Source: Salinisphaeraceae bacterium (GTDB lineage: Bacteria > Pseudomonadota > Gammaproteobacteria > Nevskiales > Salinisphaeraceae). From it: a DNA stretch of 54,039 nucleotides. Made by a program: the position numbers and the translations under genes. Positions 41,952 through 49,487 of this stretch are shown piece after piece (positions within the stretch are counted from its first letter, which is position 1; every line of letters begins with the position of its first letter). The stretch is from the NCBI GenBank assembly GCA_002683405.1, contig NYTH01000008.1:1-54039 (forward strand), in the 5' to 3' direction. The notes under the pieces are model-generated. The model was given only the letters and a program-made list of their open reading frames with translations. It was not told the DNA's origin and ran no database searches.

Positions 41952-43408
41952 CAGCGGGCTCCCACGTTGGACTGGGCGTGCTGCTCGTCCGGCGTGTGGC
42001 TGTCATCGCCGGTGCCGCCGCGCAGTCTCGGATCGAAGGCATCGCGCACCACGTCGGCAAACAGATTGGCTGCCAGGACCAGCGCCAGCATGAAGAAGAA
42101 GGCCGCCGCCAGCGGCCACCAGACCACGGGATCGCGCGACATCTCCAGCCGCGCGCCGTTGATCATGTTGCCCCAGCTTTCCGTGCTCGGGTCGACCCCC
42201 ACGCCGATGTACGACAGCACGGCCTCGGCCAGTACCAGGGCGGAAAAATCGAGCACGATCTGGATAAGCACGATGTGCATGACGTTGGGCAGGATGTGCC
42301 GCGCCATGATGCGCATATGCCCCACGCCCAGGGCGTTGGCGGCCTGGACGTAGTCCAGCTCCACCAGCTTGAGCGTCTCGGCCCGCAACAACCGGCACAG
42401 ACCTGTCCAGCTGGTGATGCCGAGAATCATGCAGAGGAACAGCAGCCGCAGATCGGCGCGCTCGGTGGTGGTGCGATAGAGCTCGGGGTGGTTCTCCATG
42501 TACACCTGCAGCATCAGCACGGCCGCGGCGATGAGCAGCACGCCCGGAATGGACGACAGCGTCGTGTACAGGTACTGGATGACGTCGTCGACCCAGCCCT
42601 TGAAGTAGCCGGCCATCACGCCGAGTACCAGCGCGAAGGGCAGCATGACCAGCGTGGTCAGCGTACCGATGAGCAGACCGGTGCGAATGCTCTTGACCGC
42701 CTGCAGCAGCACGTCCTGCCCGACCTTGTCGGTACCCAGCACGTGGTAATGGCCGGCCAGCTCGATGATGGCGCCGCCCAGCGCGGCGATGACGGCGGCC
42801 GTGAGCAGTGCGGCGCGCCAGCGCAGCGGCGTTTGATCGTGCCACAGCGCGCGCGTCGTGGCCGGCAGACCGCGTCTGCGGCTGAGCAGCAGGACCAGCA
42901 GCGCCGCCAGCGCCAGCCAGACGATCAATCCCTGAATCGCCCCGGCCGCGCCGCGCAGCGCCACGTCGAGCGGCACTGACGCCGACTCGCCCTCCAGATG
43001 GGCGCCCCCATGCGCCAGACGCGGGAAGATCTGCCGCGTGTTGCCGGCCTCATCCGTAACCACCTGCTGCACATAGCTGCGGGTGGCAAAGGGGGCAGAA
43101 TAAGTCTGCTCGGTGCGCTCGGCCAGGTCACCGGCGATGACGTCGAGCACGCTGACGATCTGCGCCGCGTAGCGGGGCTGGCCATCCTGGCCTGCCTGTG
43201 CCTGCAGGGGACGGAAGTGCACCGAGTCCAGGATGCCGATGATGGCAAACGCCAGCAGGACCACGGCCGAGGCCATGCCCATGCGGCTGCGGAATACGCG
43301 CAGCCAGGGCTCGCGCAGCGGTTTGCTGCGGGCCGCGAAGAACACGAACAGTCCGATGCCGGCCAGCAGCAGATAGAGCAGGAAATCTGTCCAGAGAAAG
43401 ACCGGCAT
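41951..43408 (-). CDS. Peptide ABC transporter permease, DppC/YejE type, unusually long
   Basis: This protein of about 485 residues is the second permease of the oligopeptide transporter. The C-terminal 280 residues are a standard BPD_transp_1 domain with the EAA loop (ETLKLVELDYVQAANALGVG, ARHILPNVMHIVLIQIV) and SYIGVGVDPSTESWGNMING. The N-terminal half is longer than normal (family length about 300-350): it contains TM helices at about 10-25, 48-65 and 155-175, and a polar insertion of about 90 residues (SVHFRPLQAQAGQDG, EGESASVPLDVALRG) that should lie in the periplasm. The start is set at ATG 43408, in TGATG overlap with the upstream gene; a GTG at 43411 is an alternative. Confidence 0.9.
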   Translation of the reverse strand: MPVFLWTDFLLYLLLAGIGLFVFFAARSKPLREPWLRVFRSRMGMASAVVLLAFAIIGILDSVHFRPLQAQAGQDGQPRYAAQIVSVLDVIAGDLAERTEQTYSAPFATRSYVQQVVTDEAGNTRQIFPRLAHGGAHLEGESASVPLDVALRGAAGAIQGLIVWLALAALLVLLLSRRRGLPATTRALWHDQTPLRWRAALLTAAVIAALGGAIIELAGHYHVLGTDKVGQDVLLQAVKSIRTGLLIGTLTTLVMLPFALVLGVMAGYFKGWVDDVIQYLYTTLSSIPGVLLIAAAVLMLQVYMENHPELYRTTTERADLRLLFLCMILGITSWTGLCRLLRAETLKLVELDYVQAANALGVGHMRIMARHILPNVMHIVLIQIVLDFSALVLAEAVLSYIGVGVDPSTESWGNMINGARLEMSRDPVVWWPLAAAFFFMLALVLAANLFADVVRDAFDPRLRGGTGDDSHTPDEQHAQSNVGAR

Positions 43409-44385
43409 CACGACAGCCTGATGCGCGGGTCGACCAGCGTGTAGGAAATATCGGTGAGCAGCAGGCCGATGATATAGAGCACCGAGCCCAGGAAGACCAT
43501 GGCGCGGACGATCGCGAAATCCTGCTTGTTGATGGCGTCAATCGTGTAGCTGCCCAGCCCCGGAATGCCGAAGAACGATTCCATGATGAGGCTGCCCAGA
43601 AACAGCAGCGGCAGAATGACCACGACGCCGGTCAGGATGGGAATCATGCCGTTCTTGAGGACGTGCCGGAACAGCACCCGCAGCTCGGACAGTCCCTTGG
43701 CCCGCGCAGTGCGCACGTAGTCCTTGCCGGCCTCCTCGAGGAACAGCGTGCGATACCAGCGCGTCTGCGCGCCAATGCCGCCGACCACGCCGATGATTAC
43801 CGGCAGGATCAGAAACTTGATCGAATCCCAGCCCGGCGAGTAGCCGGAAATGGGGACCAGATGCATGAGCTTGCCCGCTAGATACTGCCCGCCGATGATG
43901 TAGAACAGCGACGAAATGGACATCAGGAAGACGCAGAGCACCACCCCGGCGGTGTCGATATAGCTGGCCCGGAAGAAGACCAGCAGCAGCGCGAAGGTAA
44001 TGTTCACCAGCAGGCCCACCAGCAGGGTGGGAATCGCCAGCGCGAGACTCGGACCCATGCGATCAAGTATGTCGCGGCTGATGCTGCGGCCATCATCCGA
44101 GCGACCGAAGTCGAAGGCCATCACGCGCACGGACTTGTCGAAGAAGATGGTGTTGGTGAAGCGGTTCGGCCCGTCTTCGGCCGCGTTGTAGAAGTAGGGC
44201 CGGTCATAGCCGCGCTCGGCTTTCCAGGCCTCGATGGCTGCCGGCGTGACCCGCTTGGCGCCCAGCTGCATGCGGGCGATCGAGTCGGGCGTGTTGACCA
44301 CGAAGAACAGCATGAAGGTGATCAGGTTCACGCCGATGAGCACCGGAATGGCATAGAGCAGGCGGCGGATGATGTAGGCGAGCAT
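43408..44385 (-). CDS. Peptide ABC transporter permease, DppB/YejB type
   Basis: This 325-residue inner-membrane protein is the first permease of the oligopeptide transporter. It starts MLAYIIRRLLYAIPVLIGVN, typical of DppB/YejB, and has about six TM helices. The EAA loop is EEAGKDYVRTARAKGLSELR followed by VLFRHVLKNGMIPILTGV, and GSLIMESFFGIPGLGSYTID is the signature near the C-terminus. A polar insertion at residues 46-85 (RVTPAAIEAWKAERGYDRPY) matches the YejB subgroup. It overlaps the next permease gene by 1 base. A 145-bp gap holding a repeat separates it from the binding-protein gene upstream. Confidence 0.93.
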   Translation of the reverse strand: MLAYIIRRLLYAIPVLIGVNLITFMLFFVVNTPDSIARMQLGAKRVTPAAIEAWKAERGYDRPYFYNAAEDGPNRFTNTIFFDKSVRVMAFDFGRSDDGRSISRDILDRMGPSLALAIPTLLVGLLVNITFALLLVFFRASYIDTAGVVLCVFLMSISSLFYIIGGQYLAGKLMHLVPISGYSPGWDSIKFLILPVIIGVVGGIGAQTRWYRTLFLEEAGKDYVRTARAKGLSELRVLFRHVLKNGMIPILTGVVVILPLLFLGSLIMESFFGIPGLGSYTIDAINKQDFAIVRAMVFLGSVLYIIGLLLTDISYTLVDPRIRLS

Positions 44386-44417
44386 GGGTGGGATTTGGCT
44401 CGGGTTCTTTAAAGACT

Positions 44418-44533
44418 AACCACAGAGGCCACAGAGAAAAGACGGTTTGAAACCACAAAGGGAAGAAAAAACAAACTTTGTGTCCTTTGTGGCTTTGTGG
44501 TTAAAACGCTTCATCTTCTCTCTGTGCCTCTTA
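44418..44533. repeat. Interspersed CACAGAG-type repeat between transporter genes
   Basis: AACCACAGAGGCCACAGAGA at the left faces CTTTGTGTCCTTTGTGGC and TTTGTGGTT at the right, as an imperfect inverted repeat with A-rich centre. Similar CCACAGAG...CTCTGTGG blocks are common as interspersed repeats in bacterial intergenic DNA. It is much less G+C-rich than its surroundings. It fills the gap between the binding-protein and permease genes, and part overlaps the binding protein's stop region at 44531-44533. Confidence 0.65.
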
Positions 44534-46702
44534 GGATTTCACCACGGGGGCCTGGCGCTCGCGACGCCGATAGACCAGGAACCCGGGCAGCAGTCCCGCC
44601 AGCAGAATGCCTGCCAGAGCCGGCAGGGGCCAGATGACCGGATCATTCCAGGCGTTTTGTTTGGCCAGCCGCTGCTGCGGCTCGATCTGCAGATACTTCA
44701 GCGTGTTGTTGGCCATGGCGTTGGGGTTGCCGTTGTTCAGCCAGGCCTGATGCAGGATGTAGGTGCGCGGGTAGAACCCCCATATCCAGGGTGCATCACG
44801 CTGCACGATGTCCACCATCTGCCGGATCAGTGCCTGTCGCTGCGGGCCGTTGTCCATGATGCGCATTTGCCGGAAGAGCTGGTCGAAGCGCTCGTTGTCG
44901 TAGTTGGCGACGTTTTCGCCGTTGTGGTCCACCGAGCCGTTGGGCCCGTAGAGCAGAAACAGGAAATTCTCGGGGTCTGGATAATCCGCCAGCCAGCCGG
45001 ATTGGAACAGCTGGACCGCGCCGCTGGCCAGCTTTTCCTGAAAGCGGTTATAGGCGGTCGCGCGCACCACGAGCTGGATGTTCAGCTTGCTGAACTGCTT
45101 GCGCATCCAGTCCAGCTGGGCCTTGAATTCCGGGCCGGTGGCCGGCGTATCCAGATTGAGCAGCAGCGGTTCGCCGGTCTGCTCGTTTACGCCGCCGGGA
45201 TAGCCGGCCCGGGCGAGCAGTTCGCGGGCGTGTTCAACGGATTTTCGCCGGGCCCGGCCGTTGTCCCAGTCGTAAACATAGGGGTTGATGCCCTGTTCGC
45301 CATCCTGGGTGCCGAAAATGCCGGGCGGAATGGGGCCCTGCGCGGCAATCCCGCGGCCGTTGCGAAAAATGGCGATGTAGCTTTCGTAATCCAGCGCGAT
45401 CGAAATGGCCCGGCGCAGCAGGCGAGCGCGCTCGTCGTCGCCGCCGACCACGTCGTCCTGCATGTTGAAGCCCAGGTAGTAGATGGCGGGCGACACGGTG
45501 GTTTTCAGCGTCACGCCGCGCCGCGCCATGGTCTGCGTCAGATGCGGTTCGCCATTCCGATCCACGCGGATGGCTTCCCCGAAACTGTCAGAGCTGATCC
45601 CCGAGGCGTCGTAATAGCCCTGCAGAAACTTGTTCCAGTAGGGAATCTGTTCCTTTTCCAGGGAGAACACCACGCGATCAATGAAGGGCATGGTCTGCCC
45701 CACGGGGTAGTCGGACGCGGCTTCGGGATCGGCAGGTGCGGGGAAGGGCTCGCCGCGGAAATTCGGGTTCTTCTCCAGCACCATCCGCCGGTTCGGGTCG
45801 TTGACCGTCAGCATGTAGGGACCGGTGCCCACGGGGAAGGTATCCAGCGTCATGTTCCGGTCGCGCAGCGCTTTCTGCTGGTAGAAGCGGCTGGCTTCCG
45901 GCGGCACGGGGGCGAAAAACGGCATGGCCAGCCAGAAGCGCAGCTGCGGATACTGGCCCTCCACGAGGATGGAGAAGCGGTGGTCGCCGAGCACTTCCAC
46001 GCCCTCGATGTCGTATTGCGTCAGGTCGACGTAGGCGTCGCGGCCGCGCTCGGCCTGCAGCGCAGCGTCGGCCTGTTTGACGCGCTCGGTAAAGGCCGCC
46101 AGCCCGACGATGTGTTCGTTCATCAGCCCCAGGATCGGCGAATGCGCGCGGGGATTGGCCAGCCGCTTGATCTGGTGCACATAGTCGGCCGCCTTGAGCT
46201 CGCGGCTGCCCAGCTGCGCAAATTGCTGCGGACTCTCCAGAGACGACACGTCCTGCGCAGACAGATTCATGTACAGCGGCTTGCCGCCAGCGTCTCGCGC
46301 GAACGCCGGGTGGGGCTGGTAGCGAATGCCCGGCTGAATATCGATGGTGTAGCGCGAGAACGCGATGTCGGCGGCGGGCGCGTTCGCCGGCAGGGGCCGC
46401 CGCTCGGCGTCGAGATATTCGGGCTCGGGCACGGCGTCGGCGGCCAGCGGCACGAGTTCGTAGGGACGCCGGAAATAGTGATACTGCAGCGCCGGTTCAT
46501 AGATTTGCGCCGTGAACTCCACCTCGTTGGCGGCATAGGACAGGGCCGGGTCCAGGTGGCGCGGCTTTTCGAAGAACGATTCGAACAGCACGCTTTCGCC
46601 GCTGCCGATATCGGGGTAGGGGTCGTTCCAGGGCTGGCTGCATCCAGCCACGCCGGCGGCGACCAGCCCCGCGAGCCACAACTTGCCCACGCGTATATCC
46701 AC
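44531..46702 (-). CDS. Peptide/oligopeptide-binding lipoprotein of the ABC transporter
   Basis: This 723-residue protein is an extracytoplasmic solute-binding protein of family 5 (SBP_bac_5). The signal ends in a lipobox VAGC (MDIRVGKLWLAGLVAAGVAG, cysteine 21). Family features include GTGPYMLTVNDPNRRMVLEK, MPFIDRVVFSLEKEQ, LRRAISIALDYESYIAI, LLARAGYPGGVNEQ and WLADYPDPENFLFLLYGPNG. It is longer than the usual 550-620 residues, and it ends with a C-terminal transmembrane helix (about 697-712, LPALAGILLAGLLPGFLVY) followed by basic residues, so it appears anchored at both ends. It is upstream of the two permeases and fused ATPase and probably delivers peptides to them. It lies 8 bp after mltF. 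Confidence 0.92.
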   Translation of the reverse strand: MDIRVGKLWLAGLVAAGVAGCSQPWNDPYPDIGSGESVLFESFFEKPRHLDPALSYAANEVEFTAQIYEPALQYHYFRRPYELVPLAADAVPEPEYLDAERRPLPANAPAADIAFSRYTIDIQPGIRYQPHPAFARDAGGKPLYMNLSAQDVSSLESPQQFAQLGSRELKAADYVHQIKRLANPRAHSPILGLMNEHIVGLAAFTERVKQADAALQAERGRDAYVDLTQYDIEGVEVLGDHRFSILVEGQYPQLRFWLAMPFFAPVPPEASRFYQQKALRDRNMTLDTFPVGTGPYMLTVNDPNRRMVLEKNPNFRGEPFPAPADPEAASDYPVGQTMPFIDRVVFSLEKEQIPYWNKFLQGYYDASGISSDSFGEAIRVDRNGEPHLTQTMARRGVTLKTTVSPAIYYLGFNMQDDVVGGDDERARLLRRAISIALDYESYIAIFRNGRGIAAQGPIPPGIFGTQDGEQGINPYVYDWDNGRARRKSVEHARELLARAGYPGGVNEQTGEPLLLNLDTPATGPEFKAQLDWMRKQFSKLNIQLVVRATAYNRFQEKLASGAVQLFQSGWLADYPDPENFLFLLYGPNGSVDHNGENVANYDNERFDQLFRQMRIMDNGPQRQALIRQMVDIVQRDAPWIWGFYPRTYILHQAWLNNGNPNAMANNTLKYLQIEPQQRLAKQNAWNDPVIWPLPALAGILLAGLLPGFLVYRRRERQAPVVKS

Positions 46703-46710
46703 CGGGGCCG

Positions 46711-48156
46711 CTACAGCACTGGTGTGTTGATGTGCAACGCCCGCTCGCCGGGCGGCAGCGGCGCCTTCTCGGTCAGCGTTTCGGGCATTTCCATGGGCGT
46801 GTCGGAAGTCATCCAGAGCAGGATATCGTAATAGGCGCGAATATTGCCCACGTAGGCCACGGCCTCCTGACCGCGGGTGTAGCCGTAGCGCGTCTGGCGG
46901 TAGTACTTCTCCTGCGTCAGAAGCGGAAAGGTGTTGCGCACATCCACCCAGAGATCGGGGTTGCCGCCCCGTTTGGCCGTGAGCCGGCGGGCGTCCATCA
47001 AGTGGCCCATGCCCTGGTTGTAGGCCGCCAGCGCCATCCAGGTGCGATCGGGTTCGGCGAGCTGTCCCTGCAGGCCTTCCAGCCGTCGGTGCAGCGCCGC
47101 GAAGTAGCGGGAGCCCGCGTTGATGCTTTGCAGCGCATTGCGCCGATCGGACACGCCGAGGTCGGCCGCGGTGTCCTTGGTCAGCATCATCAGCCCCTTG
47201 ACCTGGGTGTAGCTAACGGCCTGCGGGTCCCAGTGTGATTCCTGGTAGCCGATCGCGGCGAGCAGCCGCCAATCCACCGCGTTCTTCCGGCCGGCCTTCT
47301 GGAACGCGTCGCGAAACTTCGGCAGACGCACCTCCACCTGCCGGGCGAAGGTCTTGCCACCCACGAATCCCAGATACTCCAGGTGGCCGAAATAACGATC
47401 CTCGATGGTGCGCAGGCGGCGTGAGCCGCGCAGCTCCGTGAGAAAGCGGTTCACCGAGCGGAACAGGGGGTCGCCCTCGGCGCTGTCGGACGCAAACGCC
47501 CAGGCCATTTCGGCCTTTTCGTCCAGGCTGAAGGCCTTGCGCAGGCCCGTGTAATAACGCTGGTTGAGCTTGACCAGGTTCGAATCGGCCACCGCATAGT
47601 CAATTTCTCCCTGCGCGATGCTGAACAACAGGGCTTCGGTATTGCTGTCGGGCACCTGATTCAGCGCCAGTCCGGGCGCAGCGCGGTGCACCAGTTCCGC
47701 CACTCCGCCATTGCCGGCCACGAACAGCTTTCCGTCCAGGTCCTCGAGACTGCGGGGCCGCCGGTTGCCGCTGCGATAGACAATTTCCTGGGCGATGTTG
47801 GCGTAGCTTTGCGTGAAGCGCAGGCCGGGCTGCGTTCCGCTGCTGCGCATGACGCCAGCGGCAAAATGCGCCTGGCCGTTCAACACGGCCTCCATGGCGA
47901 GCTGGAGGTTGTCGACGACCAGCACCTTGAGCGAGACGCCCAGATGCTCGGCAAACAGGCTGGCCAGATCGTATTCGTAGCCTGCGGGTCCGTCGGCGCT
48001 GATGAAATAGGTGGTGGCAGAGTTCACGGTGGCCATGCGCAGCTCACCCGCGGTGCGCACCGCGTGCAGTCGCGACACGGGCGGCGAGCATGTGCCGAGC
48101 AGGGCGAGCACGGTGAAGGCCAGCAGGAGACGGCTGATCAGCCAGGCCTGGCGCAT
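46711..48156 (-). CDS. mltF: MltF, membrane-bound lytic murein transglycosylase F
   Basis: This protein of about 481 residues is a lytic transglycosylase that cleaves peptidoglycan to 1,6-anhydro-muropeptides. After a lipoprotein-like signal (MRQAWLISRLLLAFTVLALL then GTC) comes a periplasmic binding domain (ELRMATVNSATTYFISADGP, GYEYDLASLFAEHLGVSL) and a C-terminal SLT domain with catalytic E306 in AIGYQESHWDP. MMLTKDTAADLGVSDR, AALAAYNQGMGHLMDAR and the C-terminal VAYVGNIRAYYDIL are family features. E. coli MltF has 518 residues. The start may also lie at ATG 48189; no ribosome site decides. It lies just upstream of the binding-lipoprotein gene, so it may be co-transcribed with the peptide transporter; this fits peptide or muropeptide recycling. 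Confidence 0.92.
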   Translation of the reverse strand: MRQAWLISRLLLAFTVLALLGTCSPPVSRLHAVRTAGELRMATVNSATTYFISADGPAGYEYDLASLFAEHLGVSLKVLVVDNLQLAMEAVLNGQAHFAAGVMRSSGTQPGLRFTQSYANIAQEIVYRSGNRRPRSLEDLDGKLFVAGNGGVAELVHRAAPGLALNQVPDSNTEALLFSIAQGEIDYAVADSNLVKLNQRYYTGLRKAFSLDEKAEMAWAFASDSAEGDPLFRSVNRFLTELRGSRRLRTIEDRYFGHLEYLGFVGGKTFARQVEVRLPKFRDAFQKAGRKNAVDWRLLAAIGYQESHWDPQAVSYTQVKGLMMLTKDTAADLGVSDRRNALQSINAGSRYFAALHRRLEGLQGQLAEPDRTWMALAAYNQGMGHLMDARRLTAKRGGNPDLWVDVRNTFPLLTQEKYYRQTRYGYTRGQEAVAYVGNIRAYYDILLWMTSDTPMEMPETLTEKAPLPPGERALHINTPVL

Positions 48157-48206
48157 CGATAAACCGGATTGTCGCGCAAGCGATGCCATGCAAAATGAGA
48201 ATTGGC

Positions 48207-48235
48207 TTGGGACGAAGCGCACAATACATTAGAAT
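48207..48235 (+). promoter_or_regulatory. Strong sigma-70 promoter with GC-rich discriminator (stable-RNA type)
   Basis: TTGGGA (48207-48212), a 17-bp spacer and TAGAAT (48230-48235) form a near-consensus promoter. It is followed at once by the GC discriminator CCGCGCCC, the hallmark of growth-rate-controlled tRNA and rRNA promoters. The first tRNA-Ser-like unit begins about 80 bp downstream of the expected start. Confidence 0.7.
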
Positions 48236-48321
48236 CCGCGCCCTGACGCATCGCGCCCCGGTTTGGACGGACTCCGGAACAGTGAATCTGACGGCGGTGG
48301 CCCACAGGGTGCGAACAAGAT

Positions 48322-48448
48322 GAAGAGGTACCGAAGCGGTCCCTCTTTAAGACAACAGGCACCGACTCGAAATCGGTCGGTGTCGAAGCGCAGCGTAGAG
48401 ACCGGACCGATGATCGCTACTTTGCGCTGGGACAATTAGAGAGTTAAT
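48322..48448 (+). repeat. tRNA-Ser-derived tandem unit 1 (5' half only)
   Basis: The sequence from AGAGGTACCGAAGCGGTC through the anticodon arm ACCGACTCGAAATCGGT matches the intact tRNA-Ser(CGA) at 48578, including the anticodon CGA. The D-loop is expanded by CCTCTTTAAGACAAC, and the T-arm and acceptor 3' strand are replaced by CGGTGTCGAAGCGCAGCGTA and unrelated sequence. The inserted CCTCT can pair with the 5' AGAGG to make an alternative hairpin. It differs from unit 2 at only two positions over about 88 bases (48324-48411). Confidence 0.8.
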
Positions 48449-48577
48449 GGAGAGGTACCGAAGCGGTCCCTCTTTAAGACAATAGGCACCGACTCGAAAT
48501 CGGTCGGTGTCGAAGCGCAGCGTAGAGACCGAACCGATGGATTTCTACTCGCGCGCTGAGACAATTGATGAGTTTTA
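48449..48577 (+). repeat. tRNA-Ser-derived tandem unit 2 (5' half only)
   Basis: This is a near copy of unit 1, with the complete acceptor 5' strand GGAGAGG, D-arm, the same D-loop expansion, and the anticodon arm, but no T-arm. Even the spacer after it (CTACT...GCGCTGAGACAATT...AGTT) resembles that of unit 1, so the whole unit of about 128 bp was duplicated in tandem, and the intact tRNA begins where unit 3 would. Confidence 0.8.
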
Positions 48578-48668
48578 GGAGAGGTACCGAAGCGGTCATA
48601 ACGGCACCGACTCGAAATCGGTTGGGGGCTTACGCCCCACGTGGGTTCGAATCCCACCCTCTCCGCCA
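48578..48668 (+). tRNA. tRNA-Ser (CGA)
   Basis: This 91-nt sequence folds as a class II tRNA. The acceptor stem is GGAGAGG/CCTCTCC. The D-arm has CCGAAGCGGTC, and the anticodon arm is ACCGA-CTCGAAA-TCGGT with anticodon CGA, reading serine UCG. A long variable arm TGGGGGCTTACGCCCCA marks tRNA-Ser. The T-arm is GTGGG-TTCGAAT-CCCAC, followed by discriminator G and an encoded CCA (48666-48668). It is preceded by two tRNA-like partial repeats. Confidence 0.95.
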
Positions 48669-48669
48669 A
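48650..48669 (+). repeat. tRNA 3' end, left copy of a 20-bp direct repeat (att-like)
   Basis: The last 20 bases at the tRNA-Ser 3' end, AATCCCACCCTCTCCGCCAA, recur exactly at 48818-48837. Such duplications of tRNA 3' ends are the usual trace of tyrosine-recombinase integration. Confidence 0.6.
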
Positions 48670-48738
48670 CAATCAGGTGACGTCAAGGTACAGATGGGCG
48701 CCGGTCGTTTAATTCGGCACAATTCGAACGCACGAAGT

Positions 48739-48812
48739 GGGTCGACCGATTGGCCGGGAGCCAATCGACAGCTGCCGAAGGCAGACCCGAAGGGCGGAGC
48801 ACAGGGATGTGC
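48739..48812 (+). other. Hairpin-rich segment between the two tRNA 3'-end copies
   Basis: Three perfect stems follow each other: GATTGGC/GCCAATC with loop CGGGA (48748-48766), CTGCC/GGCAG with loop GAA (48772-48784), and GCACA/TGTGC with loop GGGA (48799-48812). GGGT (48739-48742) and ACCC (48785-48788) could close the first two into a branched structure. It may be a structured RNA or tRNA-derived relic. The call rests on inspection of pairing only. Confidence 0.4.
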
Positions 48813-48817
48813 GGAGT

Positions 48818-48837
48818 AATCCCACCCTCTCCGCCAA
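48818..48837 (+). repeat. tRNA-Ser 3' end, right copy of the 20-bp direct repeat
   Basis: AATCCCACCCTCTCCGCCAA is repeated here without the rest of a tRNA, 168 bp right of the first copy. Together with 48650-48669 it brackets a 148-bp segment with hairpins and no integrase gene. Confidence 0.6.
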
Positions 48838-49122
48838 TCAACAGACCGCGATAGACCGTCGACGAGTGACCGCGTCCCCCGCTGTCTCAGCCCCCTGGTT
48901 CAGGCCGCGGGCTCGCAAACCCGGGGCGTAGCCGCTGCATTCGAAACGGCCGGACTGTGGCTGCGCAAACGCGTGCCCCGTGCCCGTGTGACATCCGGTC
49001 CACTACCATTACTCAGGCGGCCGCTAATGCCACGCGACTGTCGCCGCTGATGAACGAATTGATTCCTCGCCGCCAACCGATCAAGGTTCTTCGGCAAGCG
49101 TACAGATAACGGTCGGGACTCT
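48838..49122. other. Non-coding gap before the DUF1820 gene
   Basis: No gene is evident. Together with the segment from 48669 it makes a gap of about 450 bp between the tRNA and the DUF1820 gene. Apart from the repeats and hairpins listed, I see no promoter of good consensus or further structure. Confidence 0.4.
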
Positions 49123-49455
49123 ATGGCGGACAAAAAGCAACTCTACCGCGTCACCTTCATGAATCAGGGTGAGGTTTACGAGGTTTACGCGAAATCCGTT
49201 TCGCAGGGCGGGTTGTTCGGCTTCATCGAGATCGAGCAGATGGTGTTTGGCGAGCGCACCCAGGTCGTCATCGATCCGGCGGAAGAGAAGCTGGCGGACG
49301 AATTTGCCGATGTGGTCCGCTCCTATGTGCCCATGCACGCGATCATCCGTATCGACGAGGTGAAAAAGCAGGGTCCGGCCAAGGTCACCAAGGTGGAGGG
49401 CGACGGCAAGGTCATGCCGTTTCCGGTCTACACCGGCCGGGGTCCCGAGAAGTAG
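49123..49455 (+). CDS. DUF1820 family protein
   Basis: This 110-residue protein matches the DUF1820 family found in many Gammaproteobacteria. It begins MADKKQLYRVTFMNQGEVYE and continues VYAKSVSQGGLFGFIEIEQM, VFGERTQVVIDPAEEKL and YVPMHAIIRIDEVKKQGPAK. It has no signal peptide or membrane helix and should be cytoplasmic. The function of the family is not known. Genes for an MBL-fold hydrolase and purL follow in the same direction. Confidence 0.88.
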   Translation: MADKKQLYRVTFMNQGEVYEVYAKSVSQGGLFGFIEIEQMVFGERTQVVIDPAEEKLADEFADVVRSYVPMHAIIRIDEVKKQGPAKVTKVEGDGKVMPFPVYTGRGPEK

Positions 49456-49487
49456 CGCACGTGAGTCCGACGGAGTAGCCCGCCACA

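Noticed and set aside
48565-48819. 84-residue frame over the tRNA-Ser region
   Set aside because: It is translated through the tRNA gene and its repeats, which explain the conservation; it has no independent coding evidence.
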